64,000 bases of DNA from Paracoccus chinensis (GCF_900102885.1 NZ_FNGE01000004.1:62001-126000), one strand, 5' to 3'; positions 44,814 to 54,567 are shown, counted from the stretch's first letter. Program-made: numbers and translations. Notes: a model not told the origin generated them from the letters alone.

Positions 44814-45476
44814 TCAGTCGCGCGTCGGTGCGGCGCGCGGGCCTTGCGCGCGAGCGGCGGGCAGCAGGGCGATGGACAGGCCGAGCAGCCACCAGGCCGC
44901 GAGTTCCAGCCACTCCTCGGCCTGCCCTGCCCGCGCGTCCAGGTGGGGCGCGAGCGTGATCCCGAAATCCAGAAGCTTGCGCCCCAGCCCGTCCAGCGTC
45001 TTGCCCGCCACCGTCAGCGCGGCCGCCAGCAGGATCGCCAGCGCATAGGGCTGCCCCTGGCGCAGGGCGCGCCACCATCCGGGCGCGTTCCGCCGGAGGA
45101 TGCGCCAGATGACGAGCAGCGAGAAGAGGATCGCCCCCGCGCCCAGCAGCTTGTCGTCCAGAGGCGCGTCCCCGGTGTAGGTGCGCAGCTTCAGCAGGCC
45201 CGAGTCGGTGAGTCGCTTGTCGAAATCCATCTCGCGCGCGGCGAACAGCACCAGCAGGGCGGGGATCTGCCACTCGCGCCAGCCCTCGCGGCCGTGCACG
45301 GCGAACCAGCAGAGGACGCCCTGGAGCAGCAGCAGGACCGAGACGGTCTCGACCGTGTGGCCTTCCTTGAGAAACAGCGCGGGATCGTCCAGCCAGAACC
45401 ATCCCACACCCAGAAGGATCATGGCCGGAAGGGTGACAAAGGCGGCCAGACGCTGCGCCAAGGTCCAGGGCGACAT
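44814..45476 (-). CDS. Membrane protein of unknown function
   Basis: A 220-residue inner-membrane protein with five hydrophobic helices (about 10-30, 45-60, 70-82, 115-130, 145-160 and 190-210, the third weak). The loop AAREMDFDKRLTDSGLLKLRTYTG looks like the conserved core of its family. I cannot assign a function. It begins upstream of, and on the same strand as, the bc1 operon but 180 bp away, so its own promoter for petA is likely in between. Adjacency to petABC alone does not show a role in respiration. Confidence 0.6.
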   Translation of the reverse strand: MSPWTLAQRLAAFVTLPAMILLGVGWFWLDDPALFLKEGHTVETVSVLLLLQGVLCWFAVHGREGWREWQIPALLVLFAAREMDFDKRLTDSGLLKLRTYTGDAPLDDKLLGAGAILFSLLVIWRILRRNAPGWWRALRQGQPYALAILLAAALTVAGKTLDGLGRKLLDFGITLAPHLDARAGQAEEWLELAAWWLLGLSIALLPAARAQGPRAAPTRD

Positions 45477-45692
45477 GGCGGACTCCCTGCTGCGGAGATG
45501 CGGGTGTGTAGCAGGATTCCGGCCGGGGGCGCCACCCTCGGGGGCGCCCGTCCTGCCGCAGGGTCACGGGATCGTCGCCCGGATGCCCGGAAAGGGGCGG
45601 GCGCAGGCGGGAGCCATGGCCCTCGTCCCACTGCGCACGGCGTGCCGCGAATCATCCGGCCGGTTGTGGTCGCGCCGGGGTCATGCGCCAGC

Positions 45693-45711
45693 GACAGGCT
45701 TCCGGCCTGTC
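45693..45711 (-). terminator. Hairpin behind the MORN gene
   Basis: GACAGGC and GCCTGTC form a perfect 7-bp stem with a five-base loop, 20 bp after the MORN stop. There is no U-tract, so it may be a Rho-dependent or mRNA-stabilising end. Confidence 0.4.
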
Positions 45712-45730
45712 CCTTGGCGCTGCGGACCGC

Positions 45731-47287
45731 TCAGCCGCGCGTGTCCTCGCTCTCCGGCTCGCCCCCGTCCGAGGGTGGTGCCGGGACCGCCCCTTCGGCC
45801 GCGGGTCCGCCCGTCGCAGGGGGGGACTGCGCCGCGCCCTCGCTGGAGGGATCGGCGGGCAGCGCGGCCGAGGGCGCCGCCGCCTCGCCTTCCGAGGCCA
45901 GCCGGTCGTCCTGCCATTCCCCTTCGGCCACGCGACCGCTGGCATAGCGCATGACGCCCATGCCCTGCCGCTTGCCGCCGACGAAGCTGCCCTCGTAGAC
46001 ATCGCCGTTGGCATAGGTTGCGACGCCCTGGCCGTCGATCTCGCCCGCCTTCCAGCCGCCCTCGTAGCGGAAGCCGTCCGGGGTCATCAGCACGCCCTGG
46101 CCTTCGCGCAGGCCGTTCACGAAGCCGCCGCGATAGGTGGTGCCGTCGGGATAGGTGGCCGCGCCCTCGCCGTGGCGCTGGCCGTCCTTCCAGGCACCCG
46201 TGTAGACATAGCCGTCGGGGTGCGACATCGTCCCCAGCCCGTCGTTCCTGGCGTTCCTGAAGCCGCCCTCGTAACCGAGGCCGTTGGCGTAGGCCGCCTT
46301 GCCCTGCCCCTCGATGACCCCCGCGACCCAGTCGCCTTCATAGGAGGCGCCGTCGGGATAGGTGATCTTGCCCTTGCCGTCCGGCTGGTCGGCCTTGAGG
46401 CTGCCCTCGTAGACCGAGCCGTCGGGATACTGGATGCGGCCCTGGCCTTCCATCCGGCCGTCCACCCAGTCGCCGTCGTAAAGGTAGCCGTCCGTGCCGG
46501 TGAAGACGCCCTTGCCGTGGCGCTTGTCGGCACGGAAGCCGCCCTCGTAGACGTCGCCGTTGACATAGGTCGCGCGGCCGTGGCCCTCGCGTCGGTTGGC
46601 GACCATCGTGCCCTCGTAGATGTCGCCCGAAGGCTGGACGAGCCGCCCCTGCCCCGACATCTGCCCGGCGGCCCAGACGCCCTCGTAGGACAGCCCGTCC
46701 GGCATGGTCAGCTTGCCCTGGCCCGCGCGCATCCCCGCAAGCATCCCGCCTTCGTAGACGGACCCGTCGGGATAGGTGATCTTCCCCTTCCCTTCGCGCG
46801 CGCCATGCACCCAGTCGCCGTCATAGCGGTAGCCGTCCGGCTGGCTCAGCAGGCCCCTTCCGTGGTGCAGCGCCTTCTCGAACCCGCCCTCGTAGGTCGA
46901 GCCGTTGGCATAGGTGGCGCGGCCCTGGCCGGTGATCTCGCCCTCGACCCAGTCGCCCTCATAGGTGCCGCCGTCGGCATAGGTGATCTTGCCCTTGCCA
47001 TGCGGCTTGCCGTTCTCGAACTGGCCTTCATAGACCGAGCCGTTGGGATAGGTCGCGCGGCCCTGGCCCCGTACCTCGCCGTCCACCCAGTCGCCCTCGT
47101 AGCGATAGCCCGAGGGCAGCGTGTAGGTGCCGCGCCCGTGCTGCAGGCCGTTGCGGAAGGTGCCCTCGTAGACGCCGCCGTCGTCATACTGCTTGGTCAC
47201 CACGGCGGCCGCCTGCGCATGGACGGAAGGAACGCCCAGGGGAATCGCCAGACCGGCAAGCGCCGCGAGGAGGACTGCGGGTTTCAT
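45731..47287 (-). CDS. Secreted MORN-repeat protein (18-19 repeats)
   Basis: A 518-residue protein with a signal peptide (residues 1-25, ending SVHA). Residues 36 to about 470 are at least 18 consecutive repeats of exactly 23 residues, of the form YEGDWVDGEVRGQGRATYPN. MORN repeats fold into an extended beta sheet used in membrane or protein binding. The tail (470-518) is Ala/Pro/Glu-rich and disordered. Tryptophan-type repeats (YEGDW) alternate with phenylalanine-type (YEGGF), slipping by one near repeat 9. Export implies a periplasmic or surface role; no partner is evident. The start ATG 47287 follows AAAGGCTTGAGG. Confidence 0.85.
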   Translation of the reverse strand: MKPAVLLAALAGLAIPLGVPSVHAQAAAVVTKQYDDGGVYEGTFRNGLQHGRGTYTLPSGYRYEGDWVDGEVRGQGRATYPNGSVYEGQFENGKPHGKGKITYADGGTYEGDWVEGEITGQGRATYANGSTYEGGFEKALHHGRGLLSQPDGYRYDGDWVHGAREGKGKITYPDGSVYEGGMLAGMRAGQGKLTMPDGLSYEGVWAAGQMSGQGRLVQPSGDIYEGTMVANRREGHGRATYVNGDVYEGGFRADKRHGKGVFTGTDGYLYDGDWVDGRMEGQGRIQYPDGSVYEGSLKADQPDGKGKITYPDGASYEGDWVAGVIEGQGKAAYANGLGYEGGFRNARNDGLGTMSHPDGYVYTGAWKDGQRHGEGAATYPDGTTYRGGFVNGLREGQGVLMTPDGFRYEGGWKAGEIDGQGVATYANGDVYEGSFVGGKRQGMGVMRYASGRVAEGEWQDDRLASEGEAAAPSAALPADPSSEGAAQSPPATGGPAAEGAVPAPPSDGGEPESEDTRG

Positions 47288-47445
47288 CGCCTCAAGCCTT
47301 TCGTGGTCGCGGGTCTGCCGCCCGCTGTTCGGCGCCGGTCTAGCGCAGCCGGCCGCCCCGCGCAAAGCCCGAGACCGTGAGCGGGCGTCTTCCCCTTGCC
47401 CCGCCCCCGCCCTATCGTCGCGGAAAACCGCCCGGAGACACCGCG

Positions 47446-49110
47446 ATGACCGACCGCTTCCGCCTGACCATCGCGCAGCTGAACGCCACCGTGGGCGACC
47501 TGGCGGGCAATGCCGCCAAGGCCCGCGCCGCCTGGGATCAGGCAAAGGCCGCGGGCGCGCAGATGCTGGCCCTGCCCGAGATGTTCCTGACCGGCTACCA
47601 GACGCAGGACCTGGTGCTGAAGCCCGCCTTCCTGGACGACTGCCTGCGCGTGGTCGAGCAACTGGCCGCCGATTGCGCGGACGGCCCCGCCATCGGCATC
47701 GGCGCGCCCTGGCGGCTGGAGGGCAGGCTGCACAATGCCTGGCTGGTGCTGCAGGGCGGGCGGATCACGGCGCGGGTGCTCAAGCACGAACTGCCGCACA
47801 AGGAGCTGTTCGACGAATACCGCCTGTTCGATCCCGGCCCGATCAGCGGGCCCTTCTCGGTCGAGGGCGTCCGCATCGGCTCGCCCATCTGCGAGGACGC
47901 CTGGTGGCCGGGCGTGGCCGAGACGCTGGCCGAGACGGGGGCCGAGATCCTCGTGGTGCCGAACGGCAGCCCCTATCACCGCAACAAGCTGGATCTGCGC
48001 ATGGGCCACATGGTCGCCCGCGTGGTCGAGACGGGCCTGCCGCTGGTCTACCTGAACCTCGTGGGCGGGCAGGACGACCAGGTCTATGACGGGGGAAGCT
48101 TCGTGCTGAACCCGGGCGGCCACAAGGTCGTCCAGCTTGCCCCCTTTGAGGAGGCGGTGGCGCATGTCGACTTCACCCGCACCGACGAAGGCTGGCGGGC
48201 CGAGGGCGGCGAGATGGTGCCCCAGCCCGACGAATGGGAACAGGATTACCGCGCGATCTGCCTCGGACTGGCGGACTACGCGCGCAAGTCGGGCTTCCGC
48301 AAGGTGCTGCTAGGCCTGTCGGGCGGCATCGATTCGGCGCTGGTCGCGGCCATCGCCGCCGATGCGCTGGGTCCGGAAAACGTGCGCGGCGTGCGGCTGC
48401 CGTCCGAATATTCGTCGCAGGGCTCGCTGGACGATGCCGAGGACCTGGCGCAGCGGCTCGGCATCCGCATGGACACGCTGCCGATCAACGGGCCGGTCGG
48501 TGCGGTGACGCAGGCGCTGTCCGAGGTGATGGCCGGCACCGCCCCCGACCTGACCGAGGAGAACATCCAGTCCCGCCTGCGGGGCGTGCTGCTGATGGCC
48601 GTGTCGAACAAGTTCGGCGAGATGCTGCTGACCACCGGCAACAAGTCCGAGGTGGGCGTGGGCTATGCCACGATCTACGGCGACATGGCGGGCGGCTATA
48701 ATCCCATCAAGGACCTCTACAAGACGCGGGTCTTCACGACCTGCCGCTGGCGGAATGCGAACCATCGCCCCTGGATGAAGGGTCCGGCGGGCGAGGTGAT
48801 CCCCCCGGTCATCATCGACAAGCCGCCCTCGGCCGAGCTGCGCCCCGACCAGACGGACCAGGACAGCCTGCCGCCCTATGAGGTGCTGGACGCGATCCTC
48901 GAAGGGCTGGTCGAACGCGACGGCTCGGTCGCCGACCTAGTCGCGCAGGGCTTCGACCGCGAGACCGTGCGGCAGGTCGAACGGCTGCTCTACGGCAGCG
49001 AGTGGAAGCGGTATCAGGCGGCGCCGGGGCCGCGGGTCTCGCCCCGGTCCTTCTGGCTCGACCGGCGCTATCCGCTGGTCAACAGGTGGCGCGACCCGGC
49101 GGGCGGTTGA
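47446..49110 (+). CDS. nadE: Glutamine-dependent NAD+ synthetase
   Basis: A 554-residue two-domain enzyme that amidates deamido-NAD to NAD. The N-terminal nitrilase-type glutaminase (1-265) has the Glu-Lys-Cys set: LPEMFLTGY, KHELPHKELFDEYR and SPICEDAWWP with C149. The C-terminal ATP-pyrophosphatase has SGGIDS (292-297), PSEYSSQGSLDDAEDLA and TTGNKSEVGVGYATIYGDMAG. Ammonia is channelled between sites. ATG 47446 follows CGGAG. Downstream, beyond a toxin-antitoxin pair, lie pncB and pncA, which supply the precursor by salvage. Confidence 0.96.
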   Translation: MTDRFRLTIAQLNATVGDLAGNAAKARAAWDQAKAAGAQMLALPEMFLTGYQTQDLVLKPAFLDDCLRVVEQLAADCADGPAIGIGAPWRLEGRLHNAWLVLQGGRITARVLKHELPHKELFDEYRLFDPGPISGPFSVEGVRIGSPICEDAWWPGVAETLAETGAEILVVPNGSPYHRNKLDLRMGHMVARVVETGLPLVYLNLVGGQDDQVYDGGSFVLNPGGHKVVQLAPFEEAVAHVDFTRTDEGWRAEGGEMVPQPDEWEQDYRAICLGLADYARKSGFRKVLLGLSGGIDSALVAAIAADALGPENVRGVRLPSEYSSQGSLDDAEDLAQRLGIRMDTLPINGPVGAVTQALSEVMAGTAPDLTEENIQSRLRGVLLMAVSNKFGEMLLTTGNKSEVGVGYATIYGDMAGGYNPIKDLYKTRVFTTCRWRNANHRPWMKGPAGEVIPPVIIDKPPSAELRPDQTDQDSLPPYEVLDAILEGLVERDGSVADLVAQGFDRETVRQVERLLYGSEWKRYQAAPGPRVSPRSFWLDRRYPLVNRWRDPAGG

Positions 49111-49135
49111 ACGGAAGGCACGGGTGGACTAGATT
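49107..49135 (+). promoter_or_regulatory. Promoter of the toxin-antitoxin operon
   Basis: TTGAAC (49107-49112) and TAGATT (49130-49135) are separated by exactly 17 bp. Each matches four of six consensus bases. The -35 overlaps the nadE stop codon. Confidence 0.55.
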
Positions 49136-49148
49136 TGCTTAGTCCACC
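49123..49148. promoter_or_regulatory. Operator of the toxin-antitoxin operon
   Basis: GGTGGACTA and TAGTCCACC form perfect 9-bp arms around eight bases. The repeat covers the -10 box and ends 14 bp before the antitoxin start. This is where antitoxin-toxin complexes autorepress such operons. Confidence 0.7.
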
Positions 49149-49161
49149 ACAGGGTGCCGCC

Positions 49162-49446
49162 ATGAAGACCGTCAACATGCACGAGGCCAAGACCCATCTT
49201 TCCCGCCTCGTCGAGGGCGTGGAAAAGGGAGAACCCTTCATCATCGCCCGCGCCGGCAAGCCGGTGGTCAAGGTGACGCTGGTCGAGCAGCCCGCGCCAA
49301 GGCGGCTCGGCTTCATGCAGGGCCAGTTCGAGGTGCCCGACGACTTTGACGACATGATGGCTGACGAGATCCAGGCGATGTTTGAGGGCAAGTATGACGG
49401 CAGCGGGCTTTACGTCCCGCCCGACCGGCGGAAGCCCAAGGCGTGA
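49162..49446 (+). CDS. Phd/YefM-type antitoxin
   Basis: A 94-residue protein. Residues 1-55 fit the Phd/YefM DNA-binding fold (MKTVNMHEAKTHLSRLVEGVEKGEPFIIARAGKPVVKV). The acidic, aromatic C-terminus (FDDMMADEIQAMFEGKYDGSGLY) should wrap around the toxin. It neutralises the PIN-domain toxin encoded four bases within its end and represses the operon with it. ATG 49162 has AGGGTG 6 bp ahead; the operator ends 14 bp before. The gene sits between nadE and pncB. Confidence 0.85.
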   Translation: MKTVNMHEAKTHLSRLVEGVEKGEPFIIARAGKPVVKVTLVEQPAPRRLGFMQGQFEVPDDFDDMMADEIQAMFEGKYDGSGLYVPPDRRKPKA

Positions 49447-49829
49447 ACCTGCTGATCGACACGCATCTGCTGATCTGGGGTGCGGTAGCGGTGCAGAAGC
49501 TTCCCCGGAGCGCTGTGACGCTGATGAGCGACCCGGAGAACCGCCTGTATTTCAGCACCGCGAGCCTTTGGGAGATCGCCATCAAGTTCGCGCAGGGCCG
49601 CGCCGATTTTACGGTCGATCCAGCACCCTTCCGCGCGGGCCTTCTGGCCAATGGCTATCTTGAGCTGCCGGTCGAAGGGCGGCATTGTCTCGCCATTCCA
49701 ACGCTGCCGCCGGTGCATGGCGATCCTTTCGACCGGATGCTGGTCGCTCAGGCCATGACCGAGGGGATGCAGCTGTTGACCGCCGACCGCCGCGTTGCGG
49801 AATATGGCGGGCCGGTGCGGATGGTGTGA
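49443..49829 (+). CDS. vapC: VapC-type PIN-domain toxin
   Basis: A 128-residue ribonuclease toxin. PIN acidic residues are visible: D6 in LIDTHLLIW, E44 in SLWEIAIK, and the D in DPFDRMLVAQA with D in LLTADRRV. VapC proteins cut RNA, often the tRNA anticodon loop, stopping growth when the antitoxin is lost. It starts at GTG 49443 inside the antitoxin stop (GTGA overlap). PIN toxins with Phd-type antitoxins are a common combination. A hairpin lies just downstream. Confidence 0.88.
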   Translation: MNLLIDTHLLIWGAVAVQKLPRSAVTLMSDPENRLYFSTASLWEIAIKFAQGRADFTVDPAPFRAGLLANGYLELPVEGRHCLAIPTLPPVHGDPFDRMLVAQAMTEGMQLLTADRRVAEYGGPVRMV

Positions 49830-49836
49830 AGCGAAT

Positions 49837-49857
49837 GGTGCGGGGGAACCACGCACC
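49837..49857. terminator. Hairpin between vapC and pncB ends
   Basis: GGTGCG and CGCACC form a 6-bp stem with a nine-base loop between the convergent ends of vapC and pncB. No long T-run; it may be a weak bidirectional terminator. Confidence 0.35.
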
Positions 49858-49914
49858 CTACGGCTGCATGCATCGGGCCCATGAGATGTGTGCTCTGCAC
49901 GTACCATGCCGCGC

Positions 49915-51222
49915 TTACACCACCAGGTCGAACCGCCGCCCCTCGGTGGTGCCGAAGACCTCCCGGTAGTGGCGGATCAGATCGGCGGGGCCGGTCGATT
50001 TCTCGGGGTTGTCCGATAGCTTGACGGTGGGACGGCCGTTCGCGGCCGCCGCCTTGCAGACCAGGCTGAAGGGCGCGAGCCCGTCGCCCGGCACCAGCCC
50101 GCGGAAGTCGTTGGTCAGAAGCGTGCCCCAGCCGAAGCTGACCTTGACCCGCCCGTGGAAGCGGCGGAACAGCGTCGTGATCTCGTCCACGTCCAGCCCG
50201 TCCGAGAAGATCACCAGCTTCTGCGTGGGGTCCTCGCCCCGCGACCTCCACCAGTCGATGGCATATTCGGTCAGCGCCACCGGATCGCCCGAATCGATGC
50301 GGATTCCGGTCCAGCCCGCCAGCCAGTCGGGTGCGTTCTGCAGGAACCCCGGCGTGCCGTAGGTGTCGGGCAGGATCACGCGCAGGTTGCCGTCGTGTTC
50401 CTCATGCCAGTCGGCCAGCACGCGATAGGGGGCCTGCCGCAGTTCCTCGTCCGTTTGGGCCAAGGCGGCGTAGACCATGGGCAGTTCGTGGGCGTTGGTT
50501 CCGATCGCCTCGATGTCGCGGCGCATGGCGATCAGGCAGTTCGAGGTCCCGGTGAAACGCTCGCCCAGGCCCTCGATCATGGCCTGCACGCACCAGTCCT
50601 GCCACAGGAAGGAATGCCGCCGCCGCGTGCCGAAATCGGCGATCCGCAGGTCGGGGCCAAGCTCGCGCAGTGCCTCGATCTTTTCCCAGATCCGGGTCAT
50701 GGCGCGGGCATAAAGCACCTGCAGCTCGAACCGGCCGAGGTCCTTCAGCACGGCGCGCGAGCGCAGCTCCATGATGATGGCGAGCGCCGGGATCTCCCAC
50801 AGCATGACCTCGGGCCAGCGGCCCTCGAAGGTCAGCTCGTACTGGCCTTCGCGCTTTTCCAGGTGATAGGCGGGCAGGCGAAGGTTCTCGAGGAACTCCA
50901 TGAAGTCAGGGCGGAACATCTGGCGCTTGCCGTAGAAGGTGTTGCCCCGCAGCCAGGTCGACTCGCCCCGCGCCAGGGACAGGCTGCGGACATGGTCCAG
51001 CTGCTCGCGCAGCTCGCCCTCGTCGATCAGGTCCGCAAGCCGGATGTCCTTCGAGCGGTTGATGAGCTTGAAGGTCACCGTCACGTCGGGCTGGTAGCGA
51101 AAGACCGACTGGCACATCAGCAGCTTGTAGAAGTCGGTGTCGATCAGCGAGCGGACGATCGGGTCGATCTTCCACTTGTGGTTATAAACGCGCGTGGCGA
51201 TGTCGACGGTCGGGGTCATCAT
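49915..51222 (-). CDS. pncB: Nicotinate phosphoribosyltransferase
   Basis: A 435-residue enzyme that makes nicotinate mononucleotide from nicotinate and PRPP with ATP, the rate-limiting salvage step. [16 protein letters not shown] is the family start; [11 protein letters not shown] contains the histidine phosphorylated by ATP (here RRRHSF); [16 protein letters not shown] and [12 protein letters not shown] make up the PRPP site. The length fits the proteobacterial form. Its ATG overlaps the pncA stop by four bases, so pncA-pncB are one operon. Confidence 0.95.
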   Translation of the reverse strand: MMTPTVDIATRVYNHKWKIDPIVRSLIDTDFYKLLMCQSVFRYQPDVTVTFKLINRSKDIRLADLIDEGELREQLDHVRSLSLARGESTWLRGNTFYGKRQMFRPDFMEFLENLRLPAYHLEKREGQYELTFEGRWPEVMLWEIPALAIIMELRSRAVLKDLGRFELQVLYARAMTRIWEKIEALRELGPDLRIADFGTRRRHSFLWQDWCVQAMIEGLGERFTGTSNCLIAMRRDIEAIGTNAHELPMVYAALAQTDEELRQAPYRVLADWHEEHDGNLRVILPDTYGTPGFLQNAPDWLAGWTGIRIDSGDPVALTEYAIDWWRSRGEDPTQKLVIFSDGLDVDEITTLFRRFHGRVKVSFGWGTLLTNDFRGLVPGDGLAPFSLVCKAAAANGRPTVKLSDNPEKSTGPADLIRHYREVFGTTEGRRFDLVV

Positions 51223-51812
51223 GCGAGTGTCACTCCTGCCTCGCGCATGGCGGCCTGCGCGGCCTCGCGCGAGCCGTTGAGGTCGATGGCGCGGGTCGCC
51301 TCCTCGATCACCGTGGCGGAAAAGCCCAGGTGCGCCGCGTCGATCGCCGACCAGGCCACGCAGAAATCATGGGCGAGGCCCACGAAGCACAGGTCCGTCA
51401 GCCCGCGGTCGCGCAGATAGCCCGCCAGCCCCGTGGACGTGCGGCGGTCGTTCTCGAAGAAGGCGGAATAGCTGTCGATTTCCCGCCGGAAGCCCTTGCG
51501 CAGGATCAGGTCCGCGCGGTCGAGATCCAGGCCGGGATGGAAGGCCGCCCCCTTTGAGCCGATGACGCAATGGTCGGGCCACAGGACCTGCTCGCCATAG
51601 GGCATGGCCACGGTCCCGAAGGGCTGCGCGCCGGGATGGTTGCCGGCAAAGCTGGAATGATCCGCCGGGTGCCAGTCCTGGGTCAGCACCACGGCATCAT
51701 GATCGGCCATCAGGGCGTTGACGGGGCCCACGATCTCATCGCCTCCCGCCACCGCCAGCGCGCCGCCGGGACAGAAATCGACTTGAAGATCAACGACGAT
51801 CAGGGCGCGCAT
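51219..51812 (-). CDS. pncA: Nicotinamidase
   Basis: A 197-residue amidase that turns nicotinamide into nicotinate. The triad is in place: D8 in VVDLQVDF, K in the [17 protein letters not shown] loop, and nucleophile C151 in [14 protein letters not shown]. Metal ligands lie in [11 protein letters not shown]. The ATG at 51812 follows GGGAAA; GTG 51824 is less likely. PncA feeds PncB, whose product is used, after adenylylation, by NadE nearby; the cluster thus holds most of NAD salvage, lacking NadD. Confidence 0.95.
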   Translation of the reverse strand: MRALIVVDLQVDFCPGGALAVAGGDEIVGPVNALMADHDAVVLTQDWHPADHSSFAGNHPGAQPFGTVAMPYGEQVLWPDHCVIGSKGAAFHPGLDLDRADLILRKGFRREIDSYSAFFENDRRTSTGLAGYLRDRGLTDLCFVGLAHDFCVAWSAIDAAHLGFSATVIEEATRAIDLNGSREAAQAAMREAGVTLA

Positions 51813-51991
51813 GAGATTTCCCACGATGGACGCCGAACCTTAGGAAGCCTGCCGGGTTGCGTCAACGTGAAGCCCAAGTCGGCCACAGCACTCCAAGTAT
51901 TGCACTGTATGCATGGCCGGCCTGCGCTAGAAACTGAACGCAAAGCTGCTTAACGGATCGGCGAATCAATGGAACGCAGGGGAGGAAAGGG

Positions 51992-53584
51992 ATGGCCGAC
52001 CACAGCCGGATGGAAACAGCCCGCGATTTCGAGGAAGACGGACCCGGAGGACGCTCGGCACGGACGCTCTGGACGCTGCGGGCGCTGGGCCTGATCGTCG
52101 CCGGGGTTGTCTATGTCGCGCTCGGTCCGCAGGCCGACCTGCCCCATGATGCCCGCATCGTCGCCACCGTCATGGCGCTGATGGCCATCTGGTGGATGAC
52201 CGAGGCGATCCCGCTGGCCATCACATCGCTGCTGCCCATCGTGCTGATCCCGGCGCTGACCGAGCGCACGATCTCGCAGGCGACCGCGCCCTATGCCAGT
52301 TCGACCGTGTTCCTGTTCCTCGGCGGATTCCTGATCGCCATCGCCATGGAAAAATGGAACCTGCACCTGCGGATCGCGCTGCTGACGCTGCGCCGGGTGG
52401 GGGTGTCGCCGCGCCGGATCGTGCTGGGGCTGATGCTGGCCACGGCCTTCCTGTCGATGTGGGTGTCCAATACGGCGACCGCGCTGATGATGCTGCCCAT
52501 CGCCACCTCGGTCCTGGCGCTGGTCCTGGCCCGCAGCGGCACCAGCACCGCCGCCCAGCAGCAGGCCCTGCAAGGGGGCGCAACCATCACGGAGGCCGTG
52601 GACGACCCCAATGTCGCGCGCTTCGGCACCTGCCTTGTGCTGGCCGTCGGCTGGGCGGCCTCGATCGGGGGCCTGGGCACGCTGATCGGCAGCCCGCCCA
52701 ACGCCATCGTCGCGGGCTATGCCTCGTCCGAACTGGGCCGGGAAATCGGCTTTCTGAACTGGATGATGATCGGGTTTCCGCTGGCCTTCGCCTTCATCTT
52801 CATCGCCTGGTTCCTGATGACGCGGCTTCTGTACCGCTTCGACCTGCCCGCGATCCCGGGCGGGCGCGAGATGATCGACCAGCAGATCCGCGAACTCGGC
52901 CCGCTGAGCCAGGGCGAGAAGATGGTGCTGTATGTCTTTCTGGGCGCGGCCTTCTTCTGGATCGTGCCGGGCATCCTGGGCTCGATCCCGGCGGTCAGCG
53001 CGGCGATGCCCTGGGTGGGCAGCTTCGACGACACGGGCGTTGCCGTCGCGGCGGGGATCCTTCTGTTCATCCTGCCGGGACGCGGCCGGACGCAGATGGT
53101 GCTGGACTGGAAGGACGCCGAGGAGGGCCTGCCCTGGGGCGTGCTGCTGCTGTTCGGCGGCGGCCTGAGCCTTGCCTCGGCGGTGGGCTCGACCGGGCTC
53201 GACGCCTGGTTCGGCCAGCAGGTCACGGGGCTTGGCGCCCTGCCGACGCTGGGGCTGGTCGCCGCCATCACCGCGATCGTCCTGATGCTGACCGAGATCA
53301 CCTCGAACACCGCCACGGCCGCGACCTTCATCCCGATCCTGGGCGGGGTGGCGCTGGGGATCGGCGTCGATCCCTTCCTTCTGCTGATCCCGGCGACGCT
53401 GGCCGCGACCTGTGCCTTCATGCTGCCGGTCGGCACGCCGCCCAACGCCATCGTCTTCGGCACCGGCAAGGTGACCATCGCGCAGATGGCCCGGGGCGGG
53501 GCCGTGATGAACATCATCGGCGTCATCCTGATCGTCGGCATCATGTATCTGCTGGGCGGGATCGCGATGGGCGTCGCGTTCTGA
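51992..53584 (+). CDS. DASS (SLC13) family anion:Na+ symporter
   Basis: A 530-residue inner-membrane transporter with about eleven to twelve helices in two inverted repeats. The two helix-hairpin motifs with Ser-Asn-Thr are present: WVSNTATALMMLPIATS and TEITSNTATAATFIPI. MLPVGTPPNAIVFGTGK is the SLC13 signature. Members carry C4-dicarboxylates, citrate or sulfate with Na+. The substrate here is likely a dicarboxylate; sulfate is possible. ATG 51992 has GGGGAGGAAAGGG ahead. It is divergent from pncA. Confidence 0.9.
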   Translation: MADHSRMETARDFEEDGPGGRSARTLWTLRALGLIVAGVVYVALGPQADLPHDARIVATVMALMAIWWMTEAIPLAITSLLPIVLIPALTERTISQATAPYASSTVFLFLGGFLIAIAMEKWNLHLRIALLTLRRVGVSPRRIVLGLMLATAFLSMWVSNTATALMMLPIATSVLALVLARSGTSTAAQQQALQGGATITEAVDDPNVARFGTCLVLAVGWAASIGGLGTLIGSPPNAIVAGYASSELGREIGFLNWMMIGFPLAFAFIFIAWFLMTRLLYRFDLPAIPGGREMIDQQIRELGPLSQGEKMVLYVFLGAAFFWIVPGILGSIPAVSAAMPWVGSFDDTGVAVAAGILLFILPGRGRTQMVLDWKDAEEGLPWGVLLLFGGGLSLASAVGSTGLDAWFGQQVTGLGALPTLGLVAAITAIVLMLTEITSNTATAATFIPILGGVALGIGVDPFLLLIPATLAATCAFMLPVGTPPNAIVFGTGKVTIAQMARGGAVMNIIGVILIVGIMYLLGGIAMGVAF

Positions 53585-53631
53585 CCCCTGCCCGCTTGCC
53601 TTCATGGGCGCGGCTGGACTAGGCCGCGCCC

Positions 53632-54513
53632 ATGTTCACAGTCGCCGCCCTTTACCACTTCGCCCCCCTGCCCGACCCCGATGCCCGGCGCGAGGGCCTG
53701 CTGGCGCTCTGCCAGGCGCAGGGTGTCCGGGGCACGCTGATCCTCGCGCAGGAGGGGATCAACGGCACGGTCGCCGGCTCGCGCGACGGGATCGCGGCCG
53801 TGCTGGCCCATGTCCGCGCCTGGCCCGGCTTCGAGGCGCTGGAGTGGAAGGAAAGCGCCGCCGAGGCGATGCCCTTCGGCCGGATGAAGGTGCGCCTGAA
53901 GCCCGAGATCGTGACCATGGGCCAGCCGCAGGTGGACCCTGTCGCCCGCGTCGGCCGCCATGTCGCCCCCGCCGACTGGAACGCGGTCATCAGCGACCCC
54001 GACACTGTGGTGATCGACACCCGCAACGATTACGAGATCGCCATCGGCAGCTTCCGCGGCGCCATCGACCCCGGCACCCGCAGCTTCCGCGAGTTTCCCG
54101 ACTGGTGGGCCGATAACGCCGGCCGATTCGCCGGCAAGCGCGTGGCGATGTTCTGCACCGGCGGCATCCGCTGCGAGAAATCCACGAGCTTCCTTGTCGG
54201 TCAGGGCGTGACCGAGGTCGTCCACCTGCAGGGCGGCATCCTGAAATATCTCGAAGAGGTGCCCGAGGGCGAAAGCCTCTGGGACGGCGCCTGCTTCGTC
54301 TTCGACCGGCGCGTCAGCCTGACCCACGGTCTTCGGCCCGGCGGCCACATCCTGTGCCACGCCTGCCGCAGGCCGCTGGCGCCCGAGGACACGGCCCGTC
54401 CCGAATACGAGGAAGGCGTTCGCTGCCACCTTTGCGCGGACGAATATACCGAGGCCGACCGCGACCGCTTCCGCGACCGCCAGCGGCAGGCCGAGCGGGG
54501 CGAGCTGATTTAA
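53632..54513 (+). CDS. trhO: tRNA uridine-34 hydroxylase (rhodanese family)
   Basis: A 293-residue protein of the YceA/TrhO group that hydroxylates uridine 34 of tRNA using O2 on the way to 5-(carboxy)methoxyuridine. An N-terminal acylphosphatase-like domain ([15 protein letters not shown]) precedes a rhodanese domain with [11 protein letters not shown], where C175 is the expected catalytic cysteine and C181 is conserved beside it. The C-terminus has two CxxC pairs (CHAC, CHLC) suited to zinc. The sulfur-transfer wording of older annotation (rhodanese-like) does not fit the known reaction. It is 48 bp after the DASS gene. Confidence 0.92.
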   Translation: MFTVAALYHFAPLPDPDARREGLLALCQAQGVRGTLILAQEGINGTVAGSRDGIAAVLAHVRAWPGFEALEWKESAAEAMPFGRMKVRLKPEIVTMGQPQVDPVARVGRHVAPADWNAVISDPDTVVIDTRNDYEIAIGSFRGAIDPGTRSFREFPDWWADNAGRFAGKRVAMFCTGGIRCEKSTSFLVGQGVTEVVHLQGGILKYLEEVPEGESLWDGACFVFDRRVSLTHGLRPGGHILCHACRRPLAPEDTARPEYEEGVRCHLCADEYTEADRDRFRDRQRQAERGELI

Positions 54514-54567
54514 CGGGATCTTAGACTCTGCCCTGTAAAGCGAGGGGATATCCTTCAAGGGGCAACC

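Noticed and set aside
45731..47287. CRISPR-like repeat array in the MORN gene
   Set aside because: The repeats are translated as 23-residue protein units with no spacers.
51890..51920. A third TGCA array near the DASS gene
   Set aside because: Only two TGCA occur close together, without the 11-bp period.
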